This document shows positions 16,559-24,967 of a DNA stretch of 46,526 bases, piece after piece; the first letter of the stretch is position 1, and the number at the start of each line of letters is the position of its first letter. The stretch is from NCBI GenBank assembly GCA_030446805.1, contig JAUJMO010000001.1, positions 36,199 to 82,724 on the forward strand, read 5' to 3'. The stretch is from Caulobacteraceae bacterium. Its GTDB lineage: Bacteria; Pseudomonadota; Alphaproteobacteria; Caulobacterales; Caulobacteraceae. Made by a program: the position numbers and the translations under genes. A model generated the notes under the pieces. It saw only the letters and a list, made by a program, of their open reading frames with translations, ran no database searches and was not told the origin of the DNA.

Positions 16559-18756
16559 TCGGCGGCCTGGAGGTGGGTCTCATCGGCGCGACGCTCGACT
16601 CCGGGCTTGCCCGTACGACGGTCGTGGCGGCTTTCGCGTACGAAGCGTTCCACCGTGGTCTCCAGCGGGGGCAGGACGGGTGCGAAGTTCCAGCGCGCCT
16701 CCGGTTCGGGGGCGGCGTAGCGGATCGTCGGCCGGGGACGCTCCACCACCAGGCCGGGATCGGCCTCGGCCACATCGGCCACCGCGCGCACGAAGTCGGC
16801 CACCGACCACCGCTCGTGCGAGACGACGGCGAGCGGTCCGGCCACGCCGTCCATGAGGGCGTCGAGCACGGCGTCCACCACGTCAGGCGCGTAGGTCTCG
16901 TCCCAGCGCTCGTTGGGATTGACCTCGACGGGCAGGCCGAACTCCAGCCTGTCCAGCGCGGTGGCCGCGAAGCGGGCGCGCTCCCAGGGCATGAACATGC
17001 GCTCTGTCCCGGCCAGCAGGAACTTTGGCCCGCCCAGTTGGAGCAGCTGTTCGTCGATCTCTTCGAAGTCAGTGCTGGCCGTGAACACGGCGCAGGGAAC
17101 ACCTGCGGCGGCGCAAGCGCGGACCAGCGCCTCGGGCGGAGCGAAGCGCTGCTGGGGCCCCGCATGATCCAAGGCGGCTGCGTCCTCGCAGACGCCCGCC
17201 CAGTCGCGGCCGTCCACCACGGCCCAGGGGGAGACCGCACGGATCAGCGCCTCGTCAGGCTGGGAGGTCCGGCGGTAGAACAGCCCGCGTGCTTCGGAGA
17301 AGCCGACCAGCAGTCGCGTCAAGGGGCTGTCGGCGCCCACGATCAGGAGGGGGCGCTCGCCTTCAGGAGCGACCGCGCCCAGGCTCAGGTCGTACTCGGG
17401 GCCGGTCGGGCTCGCGTCCAGGAAACGGTTCGGCCTGCGCCACCAGCCGGGAGAGCCCAAGCCCACGGCCTGCGGCGGCCGGCCCTGGGCGAGGTCCTTG
17501 AGAACAGGCGCCAGCATGGTGGGCCGCGGCGCCCCGCTGCGCACATCATAGACGCCCACCTCATAGTGGCCCACGAAACGGGTCACCATACGATTCCAGT
17601 CGTGCGACCCCAGCAAGGACCAGGCGGTCACGGCGGGTATGTTCACGCCCTCGCGACGGAGCTGGACCACGCCGTCCCACACCTCGACGAACCAGCGCAC
17701 CTGTTCTTCGCGGCTGGCGCCGTTGTGCACCTCGGTCACCGCCACGGGGATGCCGTAGCGCTCCCAAGCCTGGCGCAGCAGCCCCGGCAGACCGATCATG
17801 GGGGTGCGCAGGTTCCGGATGGCGTCGATATCGACGTAGGGAACGCCGCCGCAGTCGCCGAGCTCGCGGTCGGCCACGGCGCGGTCGGGGTGAAGTTCGA
17901 CACGATGGTCCAGCAGGCGCTCGCTCGCAAGATAATGGTTCACGCCGATGACGGCGGGTGGGCAGGGGTCGTCGGCGATGACGCGCAGGCGCTCTTTAAG
18001 GCCGAAGGCGGCCAGCCGGTCCCAGAGCGCATGGCCGGGAACCACCATGCCGCAGAGCAGGTCCCAGCCCACCCAGCGACGCTCGTTCTGGAAGTCGGCC
18101 TCGTGCTGCAGAGGCGGGGTGGCGTGGCAGAAGCCCAGGTCGTCGGTGGCGATCAGGCGCGCTTCCGGGTTCACGGCGCGAATGGCGCGCATGGACAGGC
18201 GCGTCGCATCGATCTCATTGAGCAGGGCCGTCCAGAACAGGCCCTCGTCCTGGGTGTGCGGGTACCAATAGCCGTACAGCGCGCTGAAGCGGGCCGTGGT
18301 GAGCGGCTCGTTCACAGGCGTGTAGTCCCGAACCCAGGGGTAACGCTCGGCCACGGCGGCGGCGTGCAACGCCAGGCCCGGAGCGAAGCTGTCCTCGATC
18401 ATGCTGGTGTAATGCGGGCCGCTGCCATGGTGGCAGAGCGTCAGGATGGGGTTCAGGCCCAACTCCCGCAGGCGCGGGAGCCGCTCATCGGTCCAGCGGA
18501 AGTCGCGTACCTGCGGATCCTCCGGCGAGATGCGCTCCCATACGGCCGGATAGCGCACCGAGGTCATGCCCAACTCGGCGAACAGGTCGAGGTCGCTGAT
18601 CCGATATTCGTGGCCGTTCCGGGGAGTCTGGTCGAACCAGGCGTCCCCGACCCGGTTCACCGTGCATTCGAGGCCGCCCCAGAGCTCGGGGCGGGCGGCA
18701 TCGGGGGACTCGGAGGTGACAAGTCGCTTTTTGTTCAAATCCAAGACGCCGCCCAT
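16555..18756 (-). CDS. GH1-family glycosidase fused to an RmlD-like domain
   Basis: A 733-residue two-domain protein. Residues 25-425 form a GH1-type barrel: the acid/base Glu150 is in DYTPVNEPL and the candidate nucleophile Glu342 is in VAVTEVHNG. The NHYLASERLL segment also suits the family. Residues 468 to about 700 resemble RmlD/NAD-dependent sugar epimerases (LLIVGADSPLTRLLVGF, FTASTDFEEI, FGLPVEVNPNE). The GxxGxxG loop is degenerate and I see no YxxxK, so this half may bind rather than reduce a sugar nucleotide. There is no signal peptide, so it should act in the cytoplasm. It is first in the operon with the esterase-like and methyltransferase genes, and divergent from a second GH1 gene. 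Confidence 0.85.
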   Translation of the reverse strand: MGGVLDLNKKRLVTSESPDAARPELWGGLECTVNRVGDAWFDQTPRNGHEYRISDLDLFAELGMTSVRYPAVWERISPEDPQVRDFRWTDERLPRLRELGLNPILTLCHHGSGPHYTSMIEDSFAPGLALHAAAVAERYPWVRDYTPVNEPLTTARFSALYGYWYPHTQDEGLFWTALLNEIDATRLSMRAIRAVNPEARLIATDDLGFCHATPPLQHEADFQNERRWVGWDLLCGMVVPGHALWDRLAAFGLKERLRVIADDPCPPAVIGVNHYLASERLLDHRVELHPDRAVADRELGDCGGVPYVDIDAIRNLRTPMIGLPGLLRQAWERYGIPVAVTEVHNGASREEQVRWFVEVWDGVVQLRREGVNIPAVTAWSLLGSHDWNRMVTRFVGHYEVGVYDVRSGAPRPTMLAPVLKDLAQGRPPQAVGLGSPGWWRRPNRFLDASPTGPEYDLSLGAVAPEGERPLLIVGADSPLTRLLVGFSEARGLFYRRTSQPDEALIRAVSPWAVVDGRDWAGVCEDAAALDHAGPQQRFAPPEALVRACAAAGVPCAVFTASTDFEEIDEQLLQLGGPKFLLAGTERMFMPWERARFAATALDRLEFGLPVEVNPNERWDETYAPDVVDAVLDALMDGVAGPLAVVSHERWSVADFVRAVADVAEADPGLVVERPRPTIRYAAPEPEARWNFAPVLPPLETTVERFVRESRHDRRTGKPGVERRADETHLQAAE

Positions 18757-19004
18757 GATAGTCCCTCTTCCCAGCCGAGTGATCGAAATGCAGCAACAGC
18801 TCGGCCGTTCCTTGGGTGAGGCGATTTATTGCTTCGCTTTAACATTTATCAAGCTTCCAAGGTCGGCTTGTCGACCTTCAACCCGCCTTTCTTCTCATGC
18901 GTATGCTGGAGGCCTGCTCACCAGGTCTCCGCTAGGCATCGGGGTCGCCGGGGAACCGCCGCAGGCGCCGGGGCCTTGTCAGGGCGCCTGCGGGGACTGA
19001 GCGA
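18757..19004. promoter_or_regulatory. Divergent promoter region between two GH1-family genes
   Basis: About 250 bp separate the start codons of the GH1 fusion and the GH1 gene. A locally AT-rich segment at 18824-18862 (TTTATTGCTTCGCTTTAAC...ATTTATCAAG) stands out from the GC-rich background and is the likely promoter core for one or both directions. A GGGGA at 18992-18996 can serve as ribosome binding site for the plus-strand gene. No transcription-factor operator is recognised. Confidence 0.45.
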
Positions 19005-20300
19005 GTGTGGCATTTTCTTTTCGCGACCGGGATCGAGAACAGCTACCCGACCATCGACGGCGGGCGCGTGCGTCAGGACCAGATGGAATCCTGCGGCCAC
19101 TACGAGCAGTGGCGCACGGATTTCGAGTTGCTGGACGAGATCGGGACCAACGTCCTGCGCTATGGGCCGCCGATCCATCGCACCTGGCTGGCCCCCGGCC
19201 GCTATGATTGGGAGTTCTCAGACCTGACCTTCGGCGAACTGCGCCGGCGGGGGATCATCCCGATCGTGGATCTGTGCCACTTCGGCGTGCCCGACTGGAT
19301 CGGGGACTTCCAAAACCCCGACTTTCCCGTACTTTTCGCCGGTTACGCGCGCGACTTCGCCCAGAGGTTTCCCTGGGTTCAGCTTTATACGCCCGTGAAC
19401 GAGATGTACATCTGCGCCATGTTCTCGGGGCGCCATGGCTGGTGGAACGAGCAAGGGACCACCGATCGGACCTTCGTCACCGCCCTGAAGCACGTTACGG
19501 CGGCCAACGTTCTGGCCATGGATGCGATCCTGGAGGTTCGGCCGGACGCGCTCTTCATCCAGAGCGAGTCATCCGAATACTTCCATGCGGAGGAGCCGCA
19601 GGCCGTTCGCCGGACGGAGATCTACAACGCCGAGCGGTTCCTGACGCTGGATCTGAACTACGCGCGGCCCGTCAATTCGACCATGTACCAGTACCTGCTG
19701 TCCAACGGCATGACCGAGCAGGAATATCAATTTTTCATGAACACGCGGCTGAAGCACCATTGCATCCTGGGTAACGACTACTACTGGACGAATGAGCACC
19801 GCGTGCCCGTCCAGGGCGGCCATTCCCCAGCCGGCGAGGTATTCGGCTATTATGAGATCACGCGGCAGTACTACGACCGCTACAAGCTTCCGGTGATGCA
19901 CACTGAGACCAACTTCCCGGAGGGGTACTCGGGGGACGAGGCGGTGAACTGGCTGTTCAAGGAGTGGTCGAACGTGGTCAGCGTCCGCAACAGCGGCGTG
20001 CCCATGGTGGGGTTCACCTGGTACTCGCTGCATGACCAGACCGACTGGAACGATCTGCTCCGGACAAAGCGGGGCAGCGTGCACGCGGTCGGGCTCTACG
20101 ACCTGGACCGCAACATCCGGCCCGCCGGGCGCGCCTACAAGCGCATCATCGAACAGTGGAAAAACGTGCTGCCGATGCAGAGCGTCTGCCTGCAGCTGCC
20201 CATCGTGGAGCCCGGCGAATATGACGAGCCCTGGGCCGTGCGGCGGCGCGAGGCGATGCGCGGCATACGCCAACACCGCTCAGAGGCGCCCTTGGCCTGA
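19005..20300 (+). CDS. GH1-family glycosyl hydrolase
   Basis: A 431-residue single-domain protein of the family 1 glycosidase clan. Landmarks are FATGIENSYPTIDGGR at the N-terminus, then LRYGPPIHRTWL and HFGVPDWIGDFQNPDF. The acid/base Glu133 is in LYTPVNEM, and Glu301 in PVMHTETNFPEG is the candidate nucleophile. The C-terminus ends with a GFTWYSLHDQTDW motif typical of these barrels. It has no signal peptide. It diverges from typical beta-glucosidases in loop regions, so substrate is uncertain; a role in making or trimming a surface glycan is plausible given the neighbouring RmlD-like fusion. GTG 19005 is the first start in the frame. Confidence 0.87.
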   Translation: MWHFLFATGIENSYPTIDGGRVRQDQMESCGHYEQWRTDFELLDEIGTNVLRYGPPIHRTWLAPGRYDWEFSDLTFGELRRRGIIPIVDLCHFGVPDWIGDFQNPDFPVLFAGYARDFAQRFPWVQLYTPVNEMYICAMFSGRHGWWNEQGTTDRTFVTALKHVTAANVLAMDAILEVRPDALFIQSESSEYFHAEEPQAVRRTEIYNAERFLTLDLNYARPVNSTMYQYLLSNGMTEQEYQFFMNTRLKHHCILGNDYYWTNEHRVPVQGGHSPAGEVFGYYEITRQYYDRYKLPVMHTETNFPEGYSGDEAVNWLFKEWSNVVSVRNSGVPMVGFTWYSLHDQTDWNDLLRTKRGSVHAVGLYDLDRNIRPAGRAYKRIIEQWKNVLPMQSVCLQLPIVEPGEYDEPWAVRRREAMRGIRQHRSEAPLA

Positions 20301-20455
20301 GGCGGCCCCGTCGCGCCCGAACCGGCGGGCGTGGCAGGGGAGTTCCACGAGCCGAGCCGTCGGAGGTCCACCCGCTTGGTCGGCCTGGGGATGGCGAGGA
20401 TGGCCCGATGTCGTGATCGGCGCGTCGCCTCGGTCCTTCCCCGGTCGGCAACGCC

Positions 20456-20500
20456 CCGTTAACCTTTAGGGCGGCAATTCCTGCCTACCTGTCAGGCGGA
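20456..20500 (+). promoter_or_regulatory. Possible CtrA half-site and RBS ahead of fliQ
   Basis: The sequence CGTTAACCTTTAGGG at 20457-20471 contains a TTAACC half-site of the CtrA consensus (TTAA-N7-TTAA); the second half is not present. In Caulobacter, early flagellar genes including fliQ are under CtrA control, which makes this site plausible. AGGCGGA at 20494-20500 is the ribosome binding site, 9 bp ahead of ATG 20510. The half-site assignment is inference. Confidence 0.4.
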
Positions 20501-20509
20501 GTGCATGGA

Positions 20510-20773
20510 ATGTCCGGCGCGGAAGTTCTCGATGTCGGGCGCGATGCGATCTGGCTGACCATCCAGATGTCGCTGCCCATCCTGCTTGTGGCGGTGGCGG
20601 TGGGCGTGGGCATAGGGCTGTTGCAGGCCCTGACCCAGGTTCAGGAGGCCACTTTGGTCTATGCCCCCAAGATCATCGCCATCTTCGTGTCCTTGCTGAT
20701 CTTTCTGCCGCTGATGGGCGCGCTCATGAGCGGCTTCATGCGCTCCATCGCAGCCCGCATCGCAGGGATGTGA
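20510..20773 (+). CDS. fliQ: Flagellar export gate protein FliQ
   Basis: An 87-residue protein with two transmembrane helices (ILLVAVAVGVGIGLLQAL and IIAIFVSLLIFLPLMGAL), separated by the hallmark TQVQEATLVYAPK segment. FliQ joins FliP and FliR in the export gate at the centre of the flagellar basal body. ATG 20510 gives the family's usual length and is preferred to GTG 20501. Its stop overlaps the start of fliR. Confidence 0.96.
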   Translation: MSGAEVLDVGRDAIWLTIQMSLPILLVAVAVGVGIGLLQALTQVQEATLVYAPKIIAIFVSLLIFLPLMGALMSGFMRSIAARIAGM

Positions 20774-21540
20774 TGTTCGGCGACGCCCTGCCTGTCGAGG
20801 TCTATACGGCGGGGCTGGTGTTCGCGCGCGTGGGCGCGATCGTGATGCTGATCCCCGGGCTGGGCGAGGCGGCGGTGCCCCCGCGCATCCGGCTGGCCTT
20901 CGCCTTTGTGCTCACGCTGGTGCTGTTTCCGCTGGCCGCGCCCACGGTGGCCGCGATCCCGGCGCTGGCGAGCGGGCTGGCCGGAGCGGTGATCAAGGAG
21001 CTGCTCATCGGGCTCATGATCGGGGGGCTGCTGCGCTTGTTCCTTTCGTCCCTGGCGGTGGCCGGGGAGGCGGTGTCGCTGCAGACCACCTTGAGCTTCG
21101 CCCAGACGGCCAACCCGCTGGGCGGGGCGGCCAACACCTCCGTGGGCGCCTTCCTGGGCCTGCTAGGGGTGACGCTGATCTTCGCCACGGACCTGCACCA
21201 CCTCTTCATCGGAGCCATCGCGCGCAGCTATGCGCTCTTTCCGCCGAACCGGGCCGTGCCGCTGGGCGACGCCGGGGACCTGGCCATCCGGACGGTGGGC
21301 GAGGCCTTCGCCCTGGGAGTCCAGCTGGCCGCGCCCGTGATCGTGTTCTCCCTCGTGCTCAACGTCGCGGCCGGCCTGATCGGCCGGATGCTGCCCCAGT
21401 TCCAGATCTTCTTCGTTTCGACGCCGATCAACGTCCTGGTGGGGCTGTCGGTGTTCGCGCTGAGCCTGGGCCTGATCGGGCTGGTGTGGATCGAGCGGTA
21501 CGAGGCCTACTTGCAGCGCTTCGTCGGAGGCGGCGGGTGA
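20773..21540 (+). CDS. fliR: Flagellar export gate protein FliR
   Basis: A 255-residue inner-membrane protein with several transmembrane helices. The FliR pattern is clear: VFARVGAIVMLIPGLGEAAVPPRIR at the N-terminus, a central LLIGLMIGGLLRLF, and the C-terminal QIFFVSTPINVLVGL. It forms the FliPQR export channel with FliQ. Translation probably starts at ATG 20773, which overlaps the fliQ stop as TGATG; GTG 20770 is one codon upstream. A 90-bp gap follows before flhB. Confidence 0.96.
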   Translation: MFGDALPVEVYTAGLVFARVGAIVMLIPGLGEAAVPPRIRLAFAFVLTLVLFPLAAPTVAAIPALASGLAGAVIKELLIGLMIGGLLRLFLSSLAVAGEAVSLQTTLSFAQTANPLGGAANTSVGAFLGLLGVTLIFATDLHHLFIGAIARSYALFPPNRAVPLGDAGDLAIRTVGEAFALGVQLAAPVIVFSLVLNVAAGLIGRMLPQFQIFFVSTPINVLVGLSVFALSLGLIGLVWIERYEAYLQRFVGGGG

Positions 21541-21630
21541 GTTGTCCGGCTCTGAACCGCCCTCCGGCTCCCCCTTCGGCCCCGCACGAGACGGGTCACG
21601 CGCTGCTCCTCCCGGAAGCGGAGGCGCACG

Positions 21631-22698
21631 GTGGCTGAGGAGCCCGACAAGGAGTCCAAAACAGAGGACCCCACATCCACACGGCTCGACGAGGCTCGCA
21701 AGAAGGGCGACGTCGCCAAGAGCATGGACCTGCCGCAGTGGGCCTCGCTGGCTGCGGCGTTCAGCGTCATGGCGGTGGCGGGCGGCTGGATGGTGCGGGA
21801 TCTGGCCCAGGCCATGGTGCCCTTCATCGCCAGCCCGGAGGCTTTCGAGGTGACGGGCGAGGGTCTGCGCCGAGTCATGGGGACGGCCATGCTGGCGGTG
21901 GGCGTGCCCATCGGGGCGGTCATGCTGAGCGCGGCGCTTGCGGGGGCGGCGGGGAGCCTGGTGCAAACCGGGCTATTGTTCTCGCCGGAGAAGATCAAGC
22001 CTGACTTCAAGAAGCTGTCCCCCATGCAGGGGTGGAAGCGACTGTTCGGGGCCGACGCCCTGTTCCAGTTCGGCAAGTCCTTCGTCAAGCTGATCGCCAT
22101 CGCCGTCGTGGTCTGGATCACCTTCAAGCCGCACGCGCGGGAGCTGGAGACCCTGGTGGCGCTGCCGCCCTCGGCGCTGCTGCCGCTGGCGCGCGAGCTG
22201 CTGATCTCGATGTTCGGCGCGGTGCTGATCCTGCTGCTGGCCGGGGCCGGGTTCGACTGGTTCTGGCAGCGGCTCCGCTGGATGAAGCGGATGCGGATGA
22301 GCAAGGAGGAGGTCAAGCAGGACTACAAGAACTCCGAAGGCGATCCGCACGTCAAAGCCAAGCTCAAACAGATCCGCATGGAGAAATCCCGCAAGCGGAT
22401 GATGCAGGCCGTGCCCACCGCGACGGTCGTGGTGATGAACCCGACCCACTACGCCGTGGCCCTCAAATACGAGCCGGGCGAGACCGCGGCCCCCATCTGC
22501 GTGGCCAAAGGCGTCGACGCTCTCGCCTTGCGCATCCGCGACCTGGCCCGGGAGCACGGCGTGGAGGTGGTGGAGGATCCGCCGCTGGCCCGCGCGCTCT
22601 ACGCCGCCGTGGACGTGGACGGGACCATACCCCGCCAGCACTTCGAGGCGGTGGCGACCATCATCGGATTCATTCTGGGCAAGCGGAAGCCGCGATGA
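21631..22698 (+). CDS. flhB: Flagellar export switch protein FlhB
   Basis: A 355-residue export-apparatus protein with four transmembrane helices and a cytoplasmic domain that switches substrate specificity from rod/hook to filament. The autocleavage motif NPTH is at residues 270-273 (VVVMNPTHYAVALKY). The conserved linker KEEVKQDYKNSEGDP precedes it. The gene begins with GTG preceded by a GGAAGCGGAGG purine run. Its stop overlaps a 12-codon mini-ORF that leads into cckA. Confidence 0.96.
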   Translation: MAEEPDKESKTEDPTSTRLDEARKKGDVAKSMDLPQWASLAAAFSVMAVAGGWMVRDLAQAMVPFIASPEAFEVTGEGLRRVMGTAMLAVGVPIGAVMLSAALAGAAGSLVQTGLLFSPEKIKPDFKKLSPMQGWKRLFGADALFQFGKSFVKLIAIAVVVWITFKPHARELETLVALPPSALLPLARELLISMFGAVLILLLAGAGFDWFWQRLRWMKRMRMSKEEVKQDYKNSEGDPHVKAKLKQIRMEKSRKRMMQAVPTATVVVMNPTHYAVALKYEPGETAAPICVAKGVDALALRIRDLAREHGVEVVEDPPLARALYAAVDVDGTIPRQHFEAVATIIGFILGKRKPR

Positions 22699-22738
22699 GC
22701 GACGCCGCATCCCGATCACCTCAACTGTGGTAACTTCA

Positions 22739-24850
22739 ATGACAGATTCGCGGGCGGCGAACGTGACCCTGACCACCCAGACCGAGCGGCCGGCCGGCAA
22801 ACGCAGCTTCGACGCGGTCGGGGCGTCCGCCGCGGCCTTGTTCGTGATCGCGATCGTAGCGGCGGCCTATCCCGCTTTCCGGGCAGGGCCCACCACCGGG
22901 CCCGGGCTGCTGCTGCTCATGGGGCTGGCCGGGGTGGCCTTTATCGGGATCTTCGCCTTCGGCTCGTCCGAGCCCAAGGGCGCCGTCGAGCGGCAAGGCT
23001 GGGGCGAGATGCTGGACGCGTTGGGCGAGCCCGCGGCCGTGCTCAGCAACGACGGACGTGTGCTTCACGCCAATTCGGGATGGTCGGCGGCGTTCGGCGG
23101 GACCAAGCGGCTGCCCAAGACCTCGGAGGCCGGGGGGCTGTACGCGGCCCTGAACGCGGCCAAGCGAGGCGACATCGGCCGTGCGGAGCTGATCGGCGGC
23201 GGGGGAGAGCGCGCCGCGTCCGTGACACGCTTCGGTGACCGGCGCTTCCTGATCCGGGCCGCCGAGCCTGCGCCGGCTCCCGCCTCCCCGCAGCGGGTGG
23301 AGGCCTCCAACATCCGCCCGGCGGAGATCAAGGAGCCCATGGTCGCGGCCATCGCCGCCAGCTTCGACGGCTTTGCGGCGGCGGCGCCGTTCGGGGCGGC
23401 GGCCCTGGACGGGGGCGACCCGCTGGACGCAGTGATCGCGGAGGCCAACACCGCGCTGGAGGTCATGACCCAGGGCCGGGCCAAGCCGGGTGTGCGCTTC
23501 GGCGACCTGCTGGACGCGGGCTCGGCGGCGGAGGCGCGGGCGCGGCTGGAGGCCAAGCGGGGCGGGCCGGTGGAGGTGAAATTGGCGCTGGAGCCCCCGC
23601 GGCCGGCGCACCTGTACGTGGCCGGCGGGGAAGGGCGGTTACTGGCCTACCTCGTGGATGTAAGCGAGCAGAAGCAGCTGGAGCTGCAGCTGGCCCAGGT
23701 GCAGAAGATGCAGGCCATCGGCCAGCTCGCCGGGGGGGTGGCGCACGACTTCAACAATCTGCTGACCGCCATCCAGCTGCGGCTGGACGAGCTGTTGCAG
23801 CGACATCCGGTGGGCGACGCCTCCTATGAGGGGCTGAACGAGATCCGCCAGACCGCGACGCGCGCGGCGGATCTCGTGCGCAAGCTGCTGGCTTTCAGCC
23901 GCAAGCAGACGGTGCAACGCGAGACGCTGGACGTGGGCGAGCTGATCACCGGCTTCGAGGTGCTGCTGCGCCGGCTGCTGCGTGAGGACACCAAGCTGGA
24001 GGTCAATTACGGCCGCAACCTGCCCATGGTGCGGGCCGACAAGAGTCAGCTGGAGACCGCGGTGATGAACCTGGCCGTCAATGCGCGTGACGCCATGCGC
24101 ATGGCCGGGATCACGGGCGTGGTCACGATCCGCACGGACCGGGTGAGCAGCGAAGAGGCGCGCCGGCTGGGCTATACGGACGCGCCCGCGGGCGAATACG
24201 CGCTCATCGAAGTGGCCGATACCGGACCGGGCATTCCGCCCGCCGTGATGGAGAAGATCTTCGAGCCCTTCTTCACCACCAAGCCCGTGGGCGAGGGAAC
24301 GGGCCTGGGGCTGGCCACCGTCTACGGCATCGTGAAACAGGCCGACGGCTGGATCGCCGTGGACAGTCCGCCCTCGGGCGGGGCGGCGTTCCGCATCTTT
24401 CTTCCCGTGTACCACCCCGCGGCGGGCGAGGCGAAGCCGGCTGCACCCGAGAAGAAGCCGGCCGCGCGCGACCTGTCCGGAGCGGGACGCATCCTGTTCG
24501 TGGAGGACGAGGATGCTGTGCGGGGCATAGCCGCCCGGCTCCTGCGGGCGCGGGGCTATGAGGTGATCGAGGCCAGTGACGGGGAGGAAGCCCTGGCCAT
24601 CGCTGAGGAGCAGGGGGGCGGGATCGATCTTCTGATCAGCGATGTGATCATGCCGGGGCTGGACGGGCCGACCATGCTGAAACGCGCGCGGCCCTACCTG
24701 GGCGACATCCCGGTGATGTTCATCAGCGGTTACGCCGAGGCCGAGTTCAGCGACCTGCTGGAGGGCGAGACGGGCGTGAGCTTCTTGCCCAAGCCGATCG
24801 ACATCAAGACGCTGGCCGAGCGGGTGAAGCAGCAGCTGCAGGCGGCCTGA
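22739..24850 (+). CDS. cckA: Hybrid histidine kinase CckA (cell-cycle regulator)
   Basis: A 703-residue bifunctional kinase/phosphatase that feeds phosphate through ChpT to CtrA and CpdR. It has two N-terminal transmembrane helices (about residues 30-50 and 55-75) and two PAS-like regions (about 85-175 and 205-310). The HisKA domain has the phosphorylated His336 in [11 protein letters not shown]. An ATPase domain follows ([30 protein letters not shown]). The C-terminal receiver domain has the phosphoacceptor Asp in [10 protein letters not shown]. Synteny with flhB matches Caulobacter. ATG 22739 is preferred over GTG 22727, but neither has a clear Shine-Dalgarno sequence, so expression may depend on the upstream genes. 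Confidence 0.95.
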   Translation: MTDSRAANVTLTTQTERPAGKRSFDAVGASAAALFVIAIVAAAYPAFRAGPTTGPGLLLLMGLAGVAFIGIFAFGSSEPKGAVERQGWGEMLDALGEPAAVLSNDGRVLHANSGWSAAFGGTKRLPKTSEAGGLYAALNAAKRGDIGRAELIGGGGERAASVTRFGDRRFLIRAAEPAPAPASPQRVEASNIRPAEIKEPMVAAIAASFDGFAAAAPFGAAALDGGDPLDAVIAEANTALEVMTQGRAKPGVRFGDLLDAGSAAEARARLEAKRGGPVEVKLALEPPRPAHLYVAGGEGRLLAYLVDVSEQKQLELQLAQVQKMQAIGQLAGGVAHDFNNLLTAIQLRLDELLQRHPVGDASYEGLNEIRQTATRAADLVRKLLAFSRKQTVQRETLDVGELITGFEVLLRRLLREDTKLEVNYGRNLPMVRADKSQLETAVMNLAVNARDAMRMAGITGVVTIRTDRVSSEEARRLGYTDAPAGEYALIEVADTGPGIPPAVMEKIFEPFFTTKPVGEGTGLGLATVYGIVKQADGWIAVDSPPSGGAAFRIFLPVYHPAAGEAKPAAPEKKPAARDLSGAGRILFVEDEDAVRGIAARLLRARGYEVIEASDGEEALAIAEEQGGGIDLLISDVIMPGLDGPTMLKRARPYLGDIPVMFISGYAEAEFSDLLEGETGVSFLPKPIDIKTLAERVKQQLQAA

Positions 24851-24967
24851 CGGGTCCGGGACCGCCGCGATCTTCTCCGCCCCGCGACTCCGCTCCATCA
24901 CGCCGCAGTGAGGCTGCTTGCTGCATCGGAGCGTGCGGCTACCTAAGAGGCCTGATCGGAGATCATC

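Noticed and set aside
20456-20475. A full CtrA box upstream of fliQ
   Set aside because: Only one TTAACC half is present; the second TTAA at the required 7-bp spacing is missing, so only a half-site is reported.
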